Shown one piece after another: positions 52,863-63,862 of a stretch of DNA of 64,000 bases (within the stretch, counting starts at the first letter, position 1; each line of letters begins with the position of its first letter). Made by a program: the position numbers and the translations under genes. The stretch is from Conyzicola nivalis (lineage in GTDB: Bacteria > Actinomycetota > Actinomycetes > Actinomycetales > Microbacteriaceae). The notes under the pieces are model-generated. The model saw nothing but the letters and a program-made list of their open reading frames with translations. It searched no databases and was not told where the DNA came from. The DNA lies in assembly GCF_014639655.1 (NCBI RefSeq), contig NZ_BMGB01000002.1, positions 578,054 through 642,053 on the forward strand, given 5' to 3'.

Positions 52863-53764
52863 TGGGTGCGTTCAGAGAGGCCCAGGGGCTCGAGGTCGAG
52901 ATCAAGACCGCCGTGCTCATCGAGTCGTTGCCCTGGCTCAAGCGCTTCCACGGCCAGATCATCGTCGTGAAGTTCGGCGGCAACGCCATGGTCGACGAGA
53001 CCCTGCAGCGGGCGTTCGCCGAGGACATGGCGTACCTGCACTTCGCCGGCATCCGCCCGGTCGTCGTGCACGGGGGCGGCCCGCAGATCTCCGCGCGCCT
53101 CGCCGAACTCGGCATCCCCAGCGAGTTCCGCGGCGGCTACCGGGTGACGACCCCCGAGACGATCGGCGTCGTGCGCGACGTGCTGTCGGGGCAGGTCGGA
53201 CTCGAGCTCGCGGGCATGATCGACGAGCACCAGGCCGGTCTCGCCGTGCCCCTGTCCGGTGAGACCCGCGACCTGTTCGGCGGGCGCCGTCGCGGCGCCG
53301 TCGTCGACGGCGAACTGGTCGACCTCGGCCTCGTGGGCGACGTCGCGACCGTCGATCCCGCGGTCGTACTCGACGCGGTCGCCGCGGGCAAGATCCCGGT
53401 GATCGCGTCCATCGCGCCCGACCTCGACGAGGCCGGTCAGTCGCTCAACATCAACGCCGACTCGGCGGCCTCGGCCCTCGCCGTGGCTCTCGGCGCCGCG
53501 AAGCTCGTGATCCTCACCGACGTCGCCGGCCTCTACCGCGACTGGCCCAACCGCGACTCGCTCGTCTCGATCATCGACACCGACGAGCTCACGGCGCTGC
53601 TGCCGAACCTCGAGTCGGGCATGATTCCCAAGATGACGGCGTGCCTCGAGGCGGTCGCCGGCGGTGTCGCGAAGGCGGCCATCATCGACGGCAGAACCCC
53701 CCACTCGATCCTCGTCGAGATCTTCACCCAGAGCGGCATCGGCACGGAGGTAGTACCCGCATGA
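52862..53764 (+). CDS. argB: Acetylglutamate kinase
   Basis: A 300-residue amino-acid kinase phosphorylating N-acetylglutamate. KFGGNAM binds ATP phosphates, [10 protein letters not shown] binds substrate, [12 protein letters not shown] and GGMIPKM-type [15 protein letters not shown] lie in the C-terminal half. The N-terminal ~25 residues ([20 protein letters not shown]) form the helix associated with arginine-inhibited hexameric enzymes, so feedback inhibition by arginine is likely. Start ATG shares its A with the argJ stop. Confidence 0.96.
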   Translation: MGAFREAQGLEVEIKTAVLIESLPWLKRFHGQIIVVKFGGNAMVDETLQRAFAEDMAYLHFAGIRPVVVHGGGPQISARLAELGIPSEFRGGYRVTTPETIGVVRDVLSGQVGLELAGMIDEHQAGLAVPLSGETRDLFGGRRRGAVVDGELVDLGLVGDVATVDPAVVLDAVAAGKIPVIASIAPDLDEAGQSLNINADSAASALAVALGAAKLVILTDVAGLYRDWPNRDSLVSIIDTDELTALLPNLESGMIPKMTACLEAVAGGVAKAAIIDGRTPHSILVEIFTQSGIGTEVVPA

Positions 53765-54969
53765 CAGAGACCACGCTCCCTGAGCCTGTCGAAGGGCCGG
53801 CAACCTGGCGCAGCGATTTCCGTACCGCGATGATGGGCTCCTCGCCCGCGCCGCTCACCCTGCTCGAGCGCGGCGAGGGCTGCTACGTGTGGGACGTCGA
53901 CGGCAAGAAGTACCTCGATTTCCTCGCCGGAATCGCCGTCAACTCGCTCGGTCACGCGCATCCGGTGCTGGTGGATGCCGTCAGCCGGCAGGTCGCGAAC
54001 ATCGCGCACGTCTCCAATTACTTTGCGACCGCCCCGCAGATCGAATTGGCTCAGCGCCTGAGCCGCATCTCGGGTGCCGGAGAGCGCGGACGCGTCTATT
54101 TCGGCAACTCGGGAGCGGAGGCCATCGAGGCCGCGATCAAGCTCGCGCGCCGTAACGGGCAGCACAAGACGATCCTCGCGCTCACCAACTCGTTCCACGG
54201 CCGCACGATGGGCGCGGTCTCGCTCACCGGCAAGCCCGCCCTGCGCGAGCCCTTCGACCCCGCGGTGACCGGCATCGACCACATCGACTCGACGATCGAG
54301 GCGCTGGAGCACGCGATGGGCGACCACGTGTCCGCGCTCGTGGTCGAGCCGATCAAGGGCGAGGCCGGCGTGATCGACCTTCCCGAGGGCTACCTCAAGC
54401 GTGCACGCGAGCTCACCGAGAAGCACGGCGCACTGCTCATCCTCGACGAGATCCAGACCGGCGCCGGCCGCACCGGAAGCTGGTTCGCCTTCCAGCAGCA
54501 CGGCATCGTGCCCGACGCGATCGCCGTGGCGAAGGGCATCGGCGGGGGAGTGCCGATCGGCGCCCTCGTCACCTTCGGCTGGGCCTCCGAGCTGTTCACC
54601 GTCGGCCAGCACGGGTCGACCTTCGGTGGCAATCCGCTTGCGACGGCCGCCGCCAACGCGGTTCTCGGCGAGATCGAGAACGCCGGGCTCGTCGAGAACG
54701 CGGCCCGCCGCGGCGACGAACTGCGGGCCGCGATCACCGCGATCGGCTCGCCGCTCGTGGGCGAACTGCGAGGCGCCGGCCTGCTCATCGGCGTCGGCCT
54801 CACCGAGCCGGTCGCGGCGAGAGTGTCCGCGAAGGCCCTCGAGCTCGGCCTCATCATCAACGCGCCGAACGACACGAGCATCCGCCTCGCTCCGCCCCTC
54901 ATCGTGGGCGACGCCGAGATCGCGCAATTCATCTCCCTCTTCACCCAGGCCTTGGAGGCATCAGCATGA
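53761..54969 (+). CDS. argD: Acetylornithine aminotransferase
   Basis: A 402-residue class III PLP aminotransferase making N-acetylornithine. Cofactor sites: [29 protein letters not shown] and the Schiff-base Lys in [24 protein letters not shown] binds phosphate. Residues ~6-13 (LPEPVEGP) are encoded by an exact copy of a 19-base dispersed repeat also present at 305, so the N-terminus was extended by repeat insertion just before the true domain ([11 protein letters not shown]). Overlaps argB and argF by four bases each. Confidence 0.95.
   Translation: MTETTLPEPVEGPATWRSDFRTAMMGSSPAPLTLLERGEGCYVWDVDGKKYLDFLAGIAVNSLGHAHPVLVDAVSRQVANIAHVSNYFATAPQIELAQRLSRISGAGERGRVYFGNSGAEAIEAAIKLARRNGQHKTILALTNSFHGRTMGAVSLTGKPALREPFDPAVTGIDHIDSTIEALEHAMGDHVSALVVEPIKGEAGVIDLPEGYLKRARELTEKHGALLILDEIQTGAGRTGSWFAFQQHGIVPDAIAVAKGIGGGVPIGALVTFGWASELFTVGQHGSTFGGNPLATAAANAVLGEIENAGLVENAARRGDELRAAITAIGSPLVGELRGAGLLIGVGLTEPVAARVSAKALELGLIINAPNDTSIRLAPPLIVGDAEIAQFISLFTQALEASA
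53778..53796. repeat. Dispersed repeat, copy B inside argD
   Basis: ccctgagcctgtcgaaggg, identical to copy A at 305-323. It lies within the first 13 codons of argD and is translated. Confidence 0.75.
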
Positions 54970-55889
54970 CCCGCCACTTTCTCCGCGACGACGACCTGAC
55001 CCAGGCCGAGCAGCTCGACATCCTCGACCTCGCCGTCGAGCTCAAGAAGGACCGCTACCGGGTCAAGCCGCTCGCCGGGCCGCAGACCGTCGCCGTGATC
55101 TTCGACAAGTCGTCGACCCGCACGCGTGTCTCCTTCGCGGTCGGCGTGGCCGACCTCGGCGGCAGCCCGCTCATCATCTCCACCGCCAACAGTCAGCTCG
55201 GCGGTAAGGAGACCCCTTCCGATACCGCCCGCGTTCTCGAGCGCATGGTGTCGATGATCGTCTGGCGCACCTACGCGCAAGCGGGACTCGAGCAGATGGC
55301 CCTCGGCACGACCGTTCCGGTGATCAACGCCCTGAGCGACGAGTTCCACCCCTGCCAGCTGCTCGCCGACCTGCTCACGATCCGCGAGCACCGCGGAACG
55401 CTCGCCGGCCTCACCGTCACCTTCCTCGGCGACGGCGCGAGCAACATGGCGCAGTCCTACCTGCTGGCCGGGGCGGTCGCCGGTATGCACGTGCGCATCG
55501 CCAGCCCGCTGTCCTACGCTCCGGATGCCACGGTCGTCAGCGACGCGGAGGCGGTAGCCGCCACGACCGGCGGCTCGGTCACGCTCTACACCGACCCCGC
55601 CGAAGCCGTAGCCGGCGTCGACGTCGTGGTCACCGACACCTGGGTGTCGATGGGTAAAGAAGACGAGAAGGCCCAGCGCATCGAGACGTTCGGCGCCTAC
55701 CAGGTCGACTCGCAGCTCATGGCGCTCGCCAAGGCCGACGCGTTGTTCCTGCACTGCCTGCCGGCCGACCGTGGCTTCGAGGTCTCCGCCGACGTGATCG
55801 ACGGCGAGCAGAGCGTCATCTGGGACGAGGCGGAGAACCGCCTGCACGCCCAGAAGGCCCTGATGGTCTGGCTCCTCGAGAAAGCCTGA
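54966..55889 (+). CDS. argF: Ornithine carbamoyltransferase
   Basis: A 307-residue enzyme joining ornithine and carbamoyl phosphate to citrulline. Carbamoyl-phosphate sites STRTR and HPCQ are present, along with LVTFLGDG-like TVTFLGDGASNMAQS, DTWVSMG and the ornithine loop HCLPADRG. Length is typical. It overlaps argD (ATGA); the following membrane protein starts at its stop codon instead of an argR gene. Confidence 0.96.
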   Translation: MTRHFLRDDDLTQAEQLDILDLAVELKKDRYRVKPLAGPQTVAVIFDKSSTRTRVSFAVGVADLGGSPLIISTANSQLGGKETPSDTARVLERMVSMIVWRTYAQAGLEQMALGTTVPVINALSDEFHPCQLLADLLTIREHRGTLAGLTVTFLGDGASNMAQSYLLAGAVAGMHVRIASPLSYAPDATVVSDAEAVAATTGGSVTLYTDPAEAVAGVDVVVTDTWVSMGKEDEKAQRIETFGAYQVDSQLMALAKADALFLHCLPADRGFEVSADVIDGEQSVIWDEAENRLHAQKALMVWLLEKA

Positions 55890-56926
55890 TGACCCGCATC
55901 GTCGGCATCGATATCGCGCGCGGCCTCGCCGTGCTCGGAATGTACGGCGCGCACGTCGGGGTCACCGAACCGCTGGTCTTCACCGAGCCGGCGACCTGGC
56001 TCGACGTGGTCAACGGCCGCTCGTCGATCCTGTTCGCTCTGCTCGCCGGCGTCTCGATCGCGATCATCTCGGGGCGCACCCGCCCGGTCGACGGCACCGA
56101 ACTCAGAGCCGCGCGCATCCGGATTCTGGTGCGCGCAGCGCTGATCTTCGCGATCGGCATGCTCCTCATCTGGCTCGACACGCGTATCGCCGTCATTTTG
56201 CCCGTCTACGCGGTGTTGTTCGTGGCGGCGATCCCGGTGCTGCGCTGGCGGCCGCGGTCGCTGTTCGTCGCCGCCGGCATCCTGGCGATCGTGTCCCCCA
56301 TCCTCGCGGCGATCACGACCGTCCTCGTCCCGGTGGCCGACCCGGTCGTCGACCTGCTGCTGACCGGCCACTATCCGGCGGTGATCTGGATCGTCTTCGT
56401 GCTCGTCGGCCTCGGCGTGGGGCGGCTCGACGTCACTGCCCGCGTCGTCCAGCTGCGCCTGCTCGCCGTCGGCGCGGGGCTCGCGGTCGCGGGATACGGG
56501 CTCGGCGTCGCGGCGAACCGGGCAGTGCTTGAAAGCACAGCGCCGGTTCCGGTAGACATCGGCATGCTCGCGACCACCGAGCCGCACAGCGGAAGCCCGT
56601 TCGAGGTTGTCGGCTCCACCGGGTTCGCGCTCGCCGTCCTGGCCCTGTGCCTGCTCGTCGCGACCCGGGCGCGCATACCGCTCTACCCGATCGCCGCCGT
56701 GGGGTCGATGGCGCTCAGCGCCTACACCGCACACGTCGTGATCGTCGCGATCATCGGCGACGGCGCGTTCACCCAGAACGACAACGGCCTCTATCTGGCC
56801 TTCATCGGCGGAGCCCTCGTGCTCTGCACCGGCTGGGCGCTTCTGTTCGGCCGCGGACCGCTCGAGCGGGTGCTCACCTGGGCCTCCAACCTGGCGGCCC
56901 GCACCACCCGGCGCGCGCGAACCTGA
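55889..56926 (+). CDS. Membrane protein of the heparan-alpha-glucosaminide acetyltransferase-like/DUF418 type
   Basis: A 345-residue protein with about nine to ten helices. The N-terminal IVGIDIARGLAVLGMYGAH resembles the RxxxxDxxRG-type start of membrane acyltransferases (HGSNAT_cat/DUF1624), with NGRSSILFALLAGVSIAII after helix 2. The C-terminal region (VGSMALSAYTAHVVIV, then LGWALLFGRGPLE-like GWALLFGRGPLERVL) resembles DUF418. The substrate is unknown; such proteins transfer acyl groups across the membrane. It is translationally coupled to argF (TGATG), a slot often held by argR in other actinobacteria. Confidence 0.75.
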   Translation: MTRIVGIDIARGLAVLGMYGAHVGVTEPLVFTEPATWLDVVNGRSSILFALLAGVSIAIISGRTRPVDGTELRAARIRILVRAALIFAIGMLLIWLDTRIAVILPVYAVLFVAAIPVLRWRPRSLFVAAGILAIVSPILAAITTVLVPVADPVVDLLLTGHYPAVIWIVFVLVGLGVGRLDVTARVVQLRLLAVGAGLAVAGYGLGVAANRAVLESTAPVPVDIGMLATTEPHSGSPFEVVGSTGFALAVLALCLLVATRARIPLYPIAAVGSMALSAYTAHVVIVAIIGDGAFTQNDNGLYLAFIGGALVLCTGWALLFGRGPLERVLTWASNLAARTTRRART

Positions 56927-56940
56927 AAGTCGCGTGCCGG

Positions 56941-56946
56941 TAGTCT
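56941..56946 (+). promoter_or_regulatory. -10 element (TAGTCT) of argG
   Basis: TAGTCT lies 30 bases before ATG 56977, giving a ~24-base leader with AAGGAG (56964-56969). Suggests that argGH has its own promoter after the acyltransferase gene. Confidence 0.5.
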
Positions 56947-56976
56947 TGACCATGATTTAACCCAAGGAGAAACACA

Positions 56977-59629
<2,653 letters not shown>

Positions 59630-59630
59630 C

Positions 59631-59774
59631 GTGGGCGACGACGACAAGAAGCCCGGGTTCGACTGGTACGACCCGATGTCCCGCCGCGGTCGCGCGGTCG
59701 TCGTCGTGATCGCCGGGCTGGTCGTGGTCGGGGCGGTCATCGCCGCCGTCGTCCTCGGCATCCCGTTCTTCTAA
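59631..59774 (+). CDS. 47-residue single-pass membrane protein
   Basis: A short gene one base after the argH stop (GTG 59631 to TAA 59772-59774). It encodes an acidic/basic start (VGDDDKKPGFDWYDP), a basic stretch (MSRRGRA) and one helix of ~22 residues (VVVVIAGLVVVGAVIAAVVL) ending in GIPFF. The WYDPMSRRGR then helix arrangement looks like a designed membrane-anchoring small protein. Wobble-position GC is high as in real genes here. No function is known. It is followed by the glycosylase gene after 13 bases. Confidence 0.65.
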   Translation: MGDDDKKPGFDWYDPMSRRGRAVVVVIAGLVVVGAVIAAVVLGIPFF

Positions 59775-59787
59775 CAGCGCCCCGCAC

Positions 59788-60384
59788 GTGTTCGATCGCA
59801 GCTTCTTCTCCCGCTCCGCGGTCGAGGTCGCGCCAGAATTGCTCGGTGCGCGCCTCGTCAGCGGCGAGGTGGCGCTGCGGATCACCGAGGTGGAGGCGTA
59901 CCTCGGCGAGGGCGTCGATCCCGGTTCGCACTCGTTCCGAGGAAAGACCAACCGCAACGCCGTGATGTTCGGCGAACCCGGGCACCTGTACACGTACTTC
60001 ACCTACGGCATGCACGTCTGCGCCAACGTCGTGTGCTCGCCGGCCGGAACGTCGGGCGGCATCCTGCTGCGCGCCGGCGAAATCGTGGCGGGACGTGAGA
60101 TCGCGACCGCCCGGCGGCGCACCTCGCGCTCGAGTGTCGACCTGGCGCGCGGCCCCGCCCGGCTCACCGTGGCGCTCGGCATCACGCTGGCCGACGGCGG
60201 TACCGACCTCGCCTCAGGTCCGCTGCGGCTCGAACTCGCCTCCGAGTCATCCGACTATGAATCTGGTCCGCGCACCGGGGTCTCGGGTCCCGGCGGGGGA
60301 GGCGAGTATCCCTGGCGGTTCTGGATCCCCGGCGACCCCACGGTCTCGCCCTACAAGGCGCACGCCCCGAAAAAGCGGGTCTGA
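59788..60384 (+). CDS. DNA-3-methyladenine glycosylase (AAG/MPG type)
   Basis: A 198-residue base-excision repair enzyme that removes alkylated purines. The AAG fold is visible: LLGARLVSGEVALRITEVEAYLG with the catalytic Glu (ITEVEAY), DPGSHSFRGKTNRNAVMFGEPGHLYTYFTYGMHVCANVV with the intercalating Tyr region (cited to mark residues ~44-82), and LARGPARLTVALGI. GTG 59788 follows a short gap after the small membrane protein gene. Rv1688 (mpg), next to tyrS, is the syntenic homologue. Confidence 0.93.
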   Translation: MFDRSFFSRSAVEVAPELLGARLVSGEVALRITEVEAYLGEGVDPGSHSFRGKTNRNAVMFGEPGHLYTYFTYGMHVCANVVCSPAGTSGGILLRAGEIVAGREIATARRRTSRSSVDLARGPARLTVALGITLADGGTDLASGPLRLELASESSDYESGPRTGVSGPGGGGEYPWRFWIPGDPTVSPYKAHAPKKRV

Positions 60385-60386
60385 CC

Positions 60387-61256
60387 GTGGCCCGGTTCAC
60401 CTCGGTCGAGCGGGCGATCGACGGCTATGCGCATCGGTTCCTCGACCGGGCACCCCTCAGCGGCGCGCGCGCAGCCCTCACCGAGTTCGTGGTGTTCGGG
60501 CTCAAGCAGGCGTGGGCGTGCATCTTCGGCGCCGCGGTGCTCGCCGTGCTCGTGGGCACCCGGCTCTGGTACCCCGACGACGCGGCCCTCGCCCGCAACG
60601 ACTTCCTCGTGCTCGCCGCGCTCGTCATCCAGCTGGCGATGGTCGTCTTCCGGCTCGAGACCCTGCGCGAACTGCGGGTGATCGTGCTTTTCCACATCGT
60701 GGGCACCGGCATGGAGCTGTTCAAGACCGACGTCGGATCGTGGAGCTACGAGGGCGACGGCCTGCTGCGCATCGGCGGAGTGCCGCTCTACAGCGGATTT
60801 ATGTACGCCGCTGTCGGCTCCTACATGGTGCGGGTGTACCGCATGTTCGACCTGCGCTTCGAGCGGTACCCGCGCCGGTGGATCACCGCGATCCTCGCCG
60901 GCCTCATCTACGTGAACTTTTTCTCGCACCACTACGTGTTCGACGCCCGCTACCTGCTGCTGGTGGCGATCGTGCTCGTCTTCGGACGCACCCGGATGCA
61001 GTTCACGGTCTTCCGGTCGCGGTTCCGGATGCCGTTGGTCGTCGCGTTCCTGCTCGTCGCCGTTTTCATCTGGCTGGCCGAGAACATCGCCACCTGGGCC
61101 AACGCGTGGGCGTACCCCGACCAGCTCGACGGCTGGCACCTCGTGTCGGTCGCCAAACTGGGCTCGTGGTTCCTGCTCATGATGATCTCGGTGGTGCTCG
61201 TCGCCTGGGTCTACCCGCCGAGGCCGCCCGACGCGCGGCTGCCCGCTACCCGCTGA
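60387..61256 (+). CDS. DUF817 family membrane protein
   Basis: A 289-residue integral membrane protein with about eight helices. FGLKQAWACIFGA, FHIVGTGMELFKTDVGSWSYEGDGLLRIGGVPLYSGFMYAAVGSYMVRVYR (residues ~112-160, cited to mark position) and FSHHYVFDARYLL are the DUF817 hallmarks, rich in conserved Glu, Trp, Tyr and His. Function is unknown; an enzymatic role within the membrane is conceivable from these residues. GTG start two bases after the glycosylase stop. Confidence 0.85.
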   Translation: MARFTSVERAIDGYAHRFLDRAPLSGARAALTEFVVFGLKQAWACIFGAAVLAVLVGTRLWYPDDAALARNDFLVLAALVIQLAMVVFRLETLRELRVIVLFHIVGTGMELFKTDVGSWSYEGDGLLRIGGVPLYSGFMYAAVGSYMVRVYRMFDLRFERYPRRWITAILAGLIYVNFFSHHYVFDARYLLLVAIVLVFGRTRMQFTVFRSRFRMPLVVAFLLVAVFIWLAENIATWANAWAYPDQLDGWHLVSVAKLGSWFLLMMISVVLVAWVYPPRPPDARLPATR

Positions 61257-61261
61257 TCGAG

Positions 61262-61816
61262 CTACCAGCTGAGCGCGATCGCCGCGGCGCATGCCCCGGC
61301 CCAGAGCAGGCTCGCGAGGGTGCCGATGATGAACCGCTCCCGCGCCGCGGCGTTCTCGAGCTCCGAGTACCGCCCGAGCCCCTTGATTGCCACGATCACG
61401 GCGACCGCGGCGGGCTGTCCGACGAGCACGGAACCGATCAGGGATACCCGTTCGAGGTAGCCGATGACCGCGCCGCCGCGCAGGATCTCGCGAGGGGGAG
61501 CGGCGCTCATCACGAGTATCCCGCCGTGGGCGCCGAGCGTCACGCTGTCGCGCGTCGCCAGATCCAGCACGAGCGACACGAACGGGCTGCCGCCGACCGA
61601 GCCGAGCAGCACGAAGCCGACGCCGGCGAGGATTCCGAGGGCGGGATGCACGACGGGTAGCCCGGCCAGGGCGAAGACGATCGCTCCGACGATGGGAACG
61701 GCGCACGGAACGACGAGCCAGTGCCTCCCGGGCTTGGTCGCGAACCAGGAGAGGACCACGCCGGCGTAGAGCACCACGAGCCCGACGATCGAGTAGGTCA
61801 GTGCGACTTCGGTCAT
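61262..61816 (-). CDS. Small membrane protein co-transcribed with SatD-like gene
   Basis: A 184-residue protein with about four to five helices (roughly 8-28, 38-60, 63-88, 130-152, 162-182). LGSVGGSPFVSLVLDLA and PREILRGGAVIGYLERVSLIGSVLVGQPAAVAVIVAIKGLGRYSELENAAARERFIIGTLASLLWA (residues ~108-175, cited to mark position) are the conserved-looking parts; the KGLGRY segment recurs in proteins that accompany SatD. Start ATG overlaps the SatD-like stop (ATGA). Function unknown; converges on the DUF817 gene. Confidence 0.75.
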   Translation of the reverse strand: MTEVALTYSIVGLVVLYAGVVLSWFATKPGRHWLVVPCAVPIVGAIVFALAGLPVVHPALGILAGVGFVLLGSVGGSPFVSLVLDLATRDSVTLGAHGGILVMSAAPPREILRGGAVIGYLERVSLIGSVLVGQPAAVAVIVAIKGLGRYSELENAAARERFIIGTLASLLWAGACAAAIALSW

Positions 61817-62430
61817 CGCTTTTCCTCGGTTGCGGGGGCCGCATCGAGCGCGTCCGCGAGCCGCGCCAACGGTGCGATCGCGGCGTTCTCGGCCTTGAGA
61901 TCCGCCGCGCGGGCGCGTTTGCTCGCCGACTGCGGCGTGATGCCCATTTCCGTCGCGGCGTCGGCCTGGCTCAGCCCGCGGGCCACGAGGTCGTGGATCT
62001 CCCACCCCTGATCGCTGCGGCGCGCGCGCAGGATGAGCAGGAGGTCGACGAGCGCTTCGAGGTCGCGGGAGCCCGTCTGCACGGGCTCGGTCGCGGCGGC
62101 GAAACGGGTCTGCTTTTTCTTCGCGCGCTCGACGGCGGAACGCGCCGCGACGAAAGCGTCGCCGGTCGATTCGCGGATGCTGGCGCCCAGCGGTTCTCGA
62201 ACAGGTCCGAATCCCATCCCCACGCTCCACCGGCCGGTGCGGGTGAGGTCGAGCACGACGTCGATCGCCGCTCGGCCGCCGTCGACGAGCATCTGGATCT
62301 CGTCGCCCGCCGTGCGGTCGGCAGCGAGCTCGAGGTGCTCGCCGAACATGCGGTTGAGGCGCTCGAGCGTTGCCGAAGCGACGTCGGGCGTCGACCGGCT
62401 GTCGACCTGATCCGCCGTGATGACGATCAC
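61813..62430 (-). CDS. SatD family protein with C-terminal helix-turn-helix
   Basis: About 205 residues. The N-terminal ~120 residues (VIVITADQVDSR, LERLNRMFGEHLELAADRTAGDEIQMLVD, WSVGMGFGPVREP) match the SatD family, named from a Streptococcus mutans acid-tolerance gene. They superficially resemble a nucleotide-cyclase-like fold. The C-terminus has an HTH (GLSQADAATEMGITPQSASKRAR, ~158-180), so it may bind DNA. GTG 62430 is preferred for GGAG five bases upstream; GTG 62451 is possible. Two tandem dyads cover its promoter, suggesting autoregulation. Confidence 0.78.
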   Translation of the reverse strand: MIVITADQVDSRSTPDVASATLERLNRMFGEHLELAADRTAGDEIQMLVDGGRAAIDVVLDLTRTGRWSVGMGFGPVREPLGASIRESTGDAFVAARSAVERAKKKQTRFAAATEPVQTGSRDLEALVDLLLILRARRSDQGWEIHDLVARGLSQADAATEMGITPQSASKRARAADLKAENAAIAPLARLADALDAAPATEEKR

Positions 62431-62452
62431 CGTTGCTCCAATCAGGTCCACA

Positions 62453-62505
62453 GGGTTGATGAGACCAATATCAACCCTAGGGGGTTGATTTAGTCACATC
62501 AACCC
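62453..62505. promoter_or_regulatory. Two tandem GGGTTGAT/ATCAACCC operator-like dyads over the SatD promoter
   Basis: GGGTTGAT (62453-62460)-n9-ATCAACCC (62470-62477) and GGGTTGAT (62482-62489)-n8-ATCAACCC (62498-62505). On the minus strand a -35 (TTGATG, 62502-62497) and -10 (TAGGGT, 62479-62474) with a 17-base spacer lie within the array. Best read as a cooperative operator for the satD-like operon. Confidence 0.7.
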
Positions 62506-62542
62506 GGGGCGGCTGCGCGGGGTCGGTCTCCCGAAGCTCGGC

Positions 62543-62548
62543 TAGCCT
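62543..62548 (+). promoter_or_regulatory. -10 element (TAGCCT) of leaderless tyrS
   Basis: TAGCCT ends six bases before GTG 62555 with no ribosome-binding sequence between. No T-box leader is present. Confidence 0.6.
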
Positions 62549-62554
62549 GTATCC

Positions 62555-63862
62555 GTGTCTTCTCCAGCATCCCCGGTACCCGCACTCCAGCGCAACGACG
62601 ACTCGTTCGACGACGTCTGGGACGAAATCGTCTGGCGCGGCCTCGTGCACGTCTCGACCAACGAGCAGGAACTCAAGCAACTGCTCGCTGGAGACCCGAT
62701 CACCTACTACTGCGGTTTCGACCCGACCGCGCCCAGCCTGCACCTCGGCAACCTCGTGCAGCTGTTGCTCATGCGTCGCCTCCAGCTGGCCGGCCACAAA
62801 CCACTCGGGCTCGTCGGCGGATCCACGGGGCTCATCGGCGACCCGAAGCCCACGGCGGAACGAACGCTGAACACCCCCGACGTCGTCAACGAGTGGGTGG
62901 GCTACCTGCAAGGGCAGGTCTCCCGCTTCCTGAGCTTCGAGGGTGACAACGCGGCGCGCCTGGTGAACAACCTCGACTGGACGGCGCCGCTCTCGGCGAT
63001 CGACTTCCTTCGTGACATCGGCAAGCACTTCCGGGTCGGCACGATGCTCAAGAAGGACGCCGTCAGCGCGCGGCTCAACTCCGACGCCGGCATCAGCTAC
63101 ACCGAGTTCAGCTACCAGATCCTGCAGGCGCTCGACTTCCGCGAGCTCTACCGTGAGTACGGCTGCATCCTGCAGACCGGTGGTAGCGACCAGTGGGGCA
63201 ACCTCATCGGCGGTACCGATCTCATCCGGCGCTCCGAATCCGTGTCGGCGCACGCCATCGGCACGCCGCTCATCACCAACGCCGACGGCACCAAGTTCGG
63301 CAAGAGCGAGGGCAACGCCATCTGGCTCGACCCCGAACTGACGAGCCCCTACGCGATGTACCAGTTCTGGCTCAACACCGACGACAGCGACGTCGTCGCC
63401 CGGCTCAAGGTCTTCACCTTCCTCGACCGCGCGCGCATCGACGAGCTCGAGGGGCTGGTGGCCGCCGAGCCGTTCCGCCGCGAGGCGCAGCGCACGCTGG
63501 CCTTCGAGGTGACGAGTCTCGTTCACGGTCTCGCCGCGACGGAAGCGGCGATCGCGGCCTCGGCCGCGCTCTTCGGGCAGGGCGAGTTGACCACCCTCGA
63601 CGCCGCCACTCTGACCGCGGCCACGGCCGAGCTGCCGTCCACCGAGGCGGCCGTCGCGACACCGATCGCGCAAGCGCTCGTCGACACGGGTCTCACCAAA
63701 GGCCTGGGGGAGTCGCGGCGCGCGATCGCCCAGGGTGGCGTGTACCTGAACAACGTGACGGTCACCGACGAGCAGGCCGACTTCACCGGCGCCGCTCTCG
63801 CGAGCGGCCACGCGATTCTGCGCCGTGGCAAGAAGACCCTCGCCGCGGTCCTGATTTCCTGA
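62555..63862 (+). CDS. tyrS: Tyrosine--tRNA ligase
   Basis: A 435-residue class I synthetase. The HIGH-like motif is HLGN at H63 (APSLHLGNLVQ), and KMSKS is represented by KFGKS at K247. CGFDPTAPSLH and GGSDQWGNLIGG bind tyrosyl-adenylate. The C-terminal S4-like domain (~365-435, ESRRAIAQGGVYLNNVTV) binds tRNA. A ~17-residue hydrophilic extension precedes the first helix. Bacterial TyrRS-F type length. Last gene in the window. Confidence 0.97.
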   Translation: MSSPASPVPALQRNDDSFDDVWDEIVWRGLVHVSTNEQELKQLLAGDPITYYCGFDPTAPSLHLGNLVQLLLMRRLQLAGHKPLGLVGGSTGLIGDPKPTAERTLNTPDVVNEWVGYLQGQVSRFLSFEGDNAARLVNNLDWTAPLSAIDFLRDIGKHFRVGTMLKKDAVSARLNSDAGISYTEFSYQILQALDFRELYREYGCILQTGGSDQWGNLIGGTDLIRRSESVSAHAIGTPLITNADGTKFGKSEGNAIWLDPELTSPYAMYQFWLNTDDSDVVARLKVFTFLDRARIDELEGLVAAEPFRREAQRTLAFEVTSLVHGLAATEAAIAASAALFGQGELTTLDAATLTAATAELPSTEAAVATPIAQALVDTGLTKGLGESRRAIAQGGVYLNNVTVTDEQADFTGAALASGHAILRRGKKTLAAVLIS

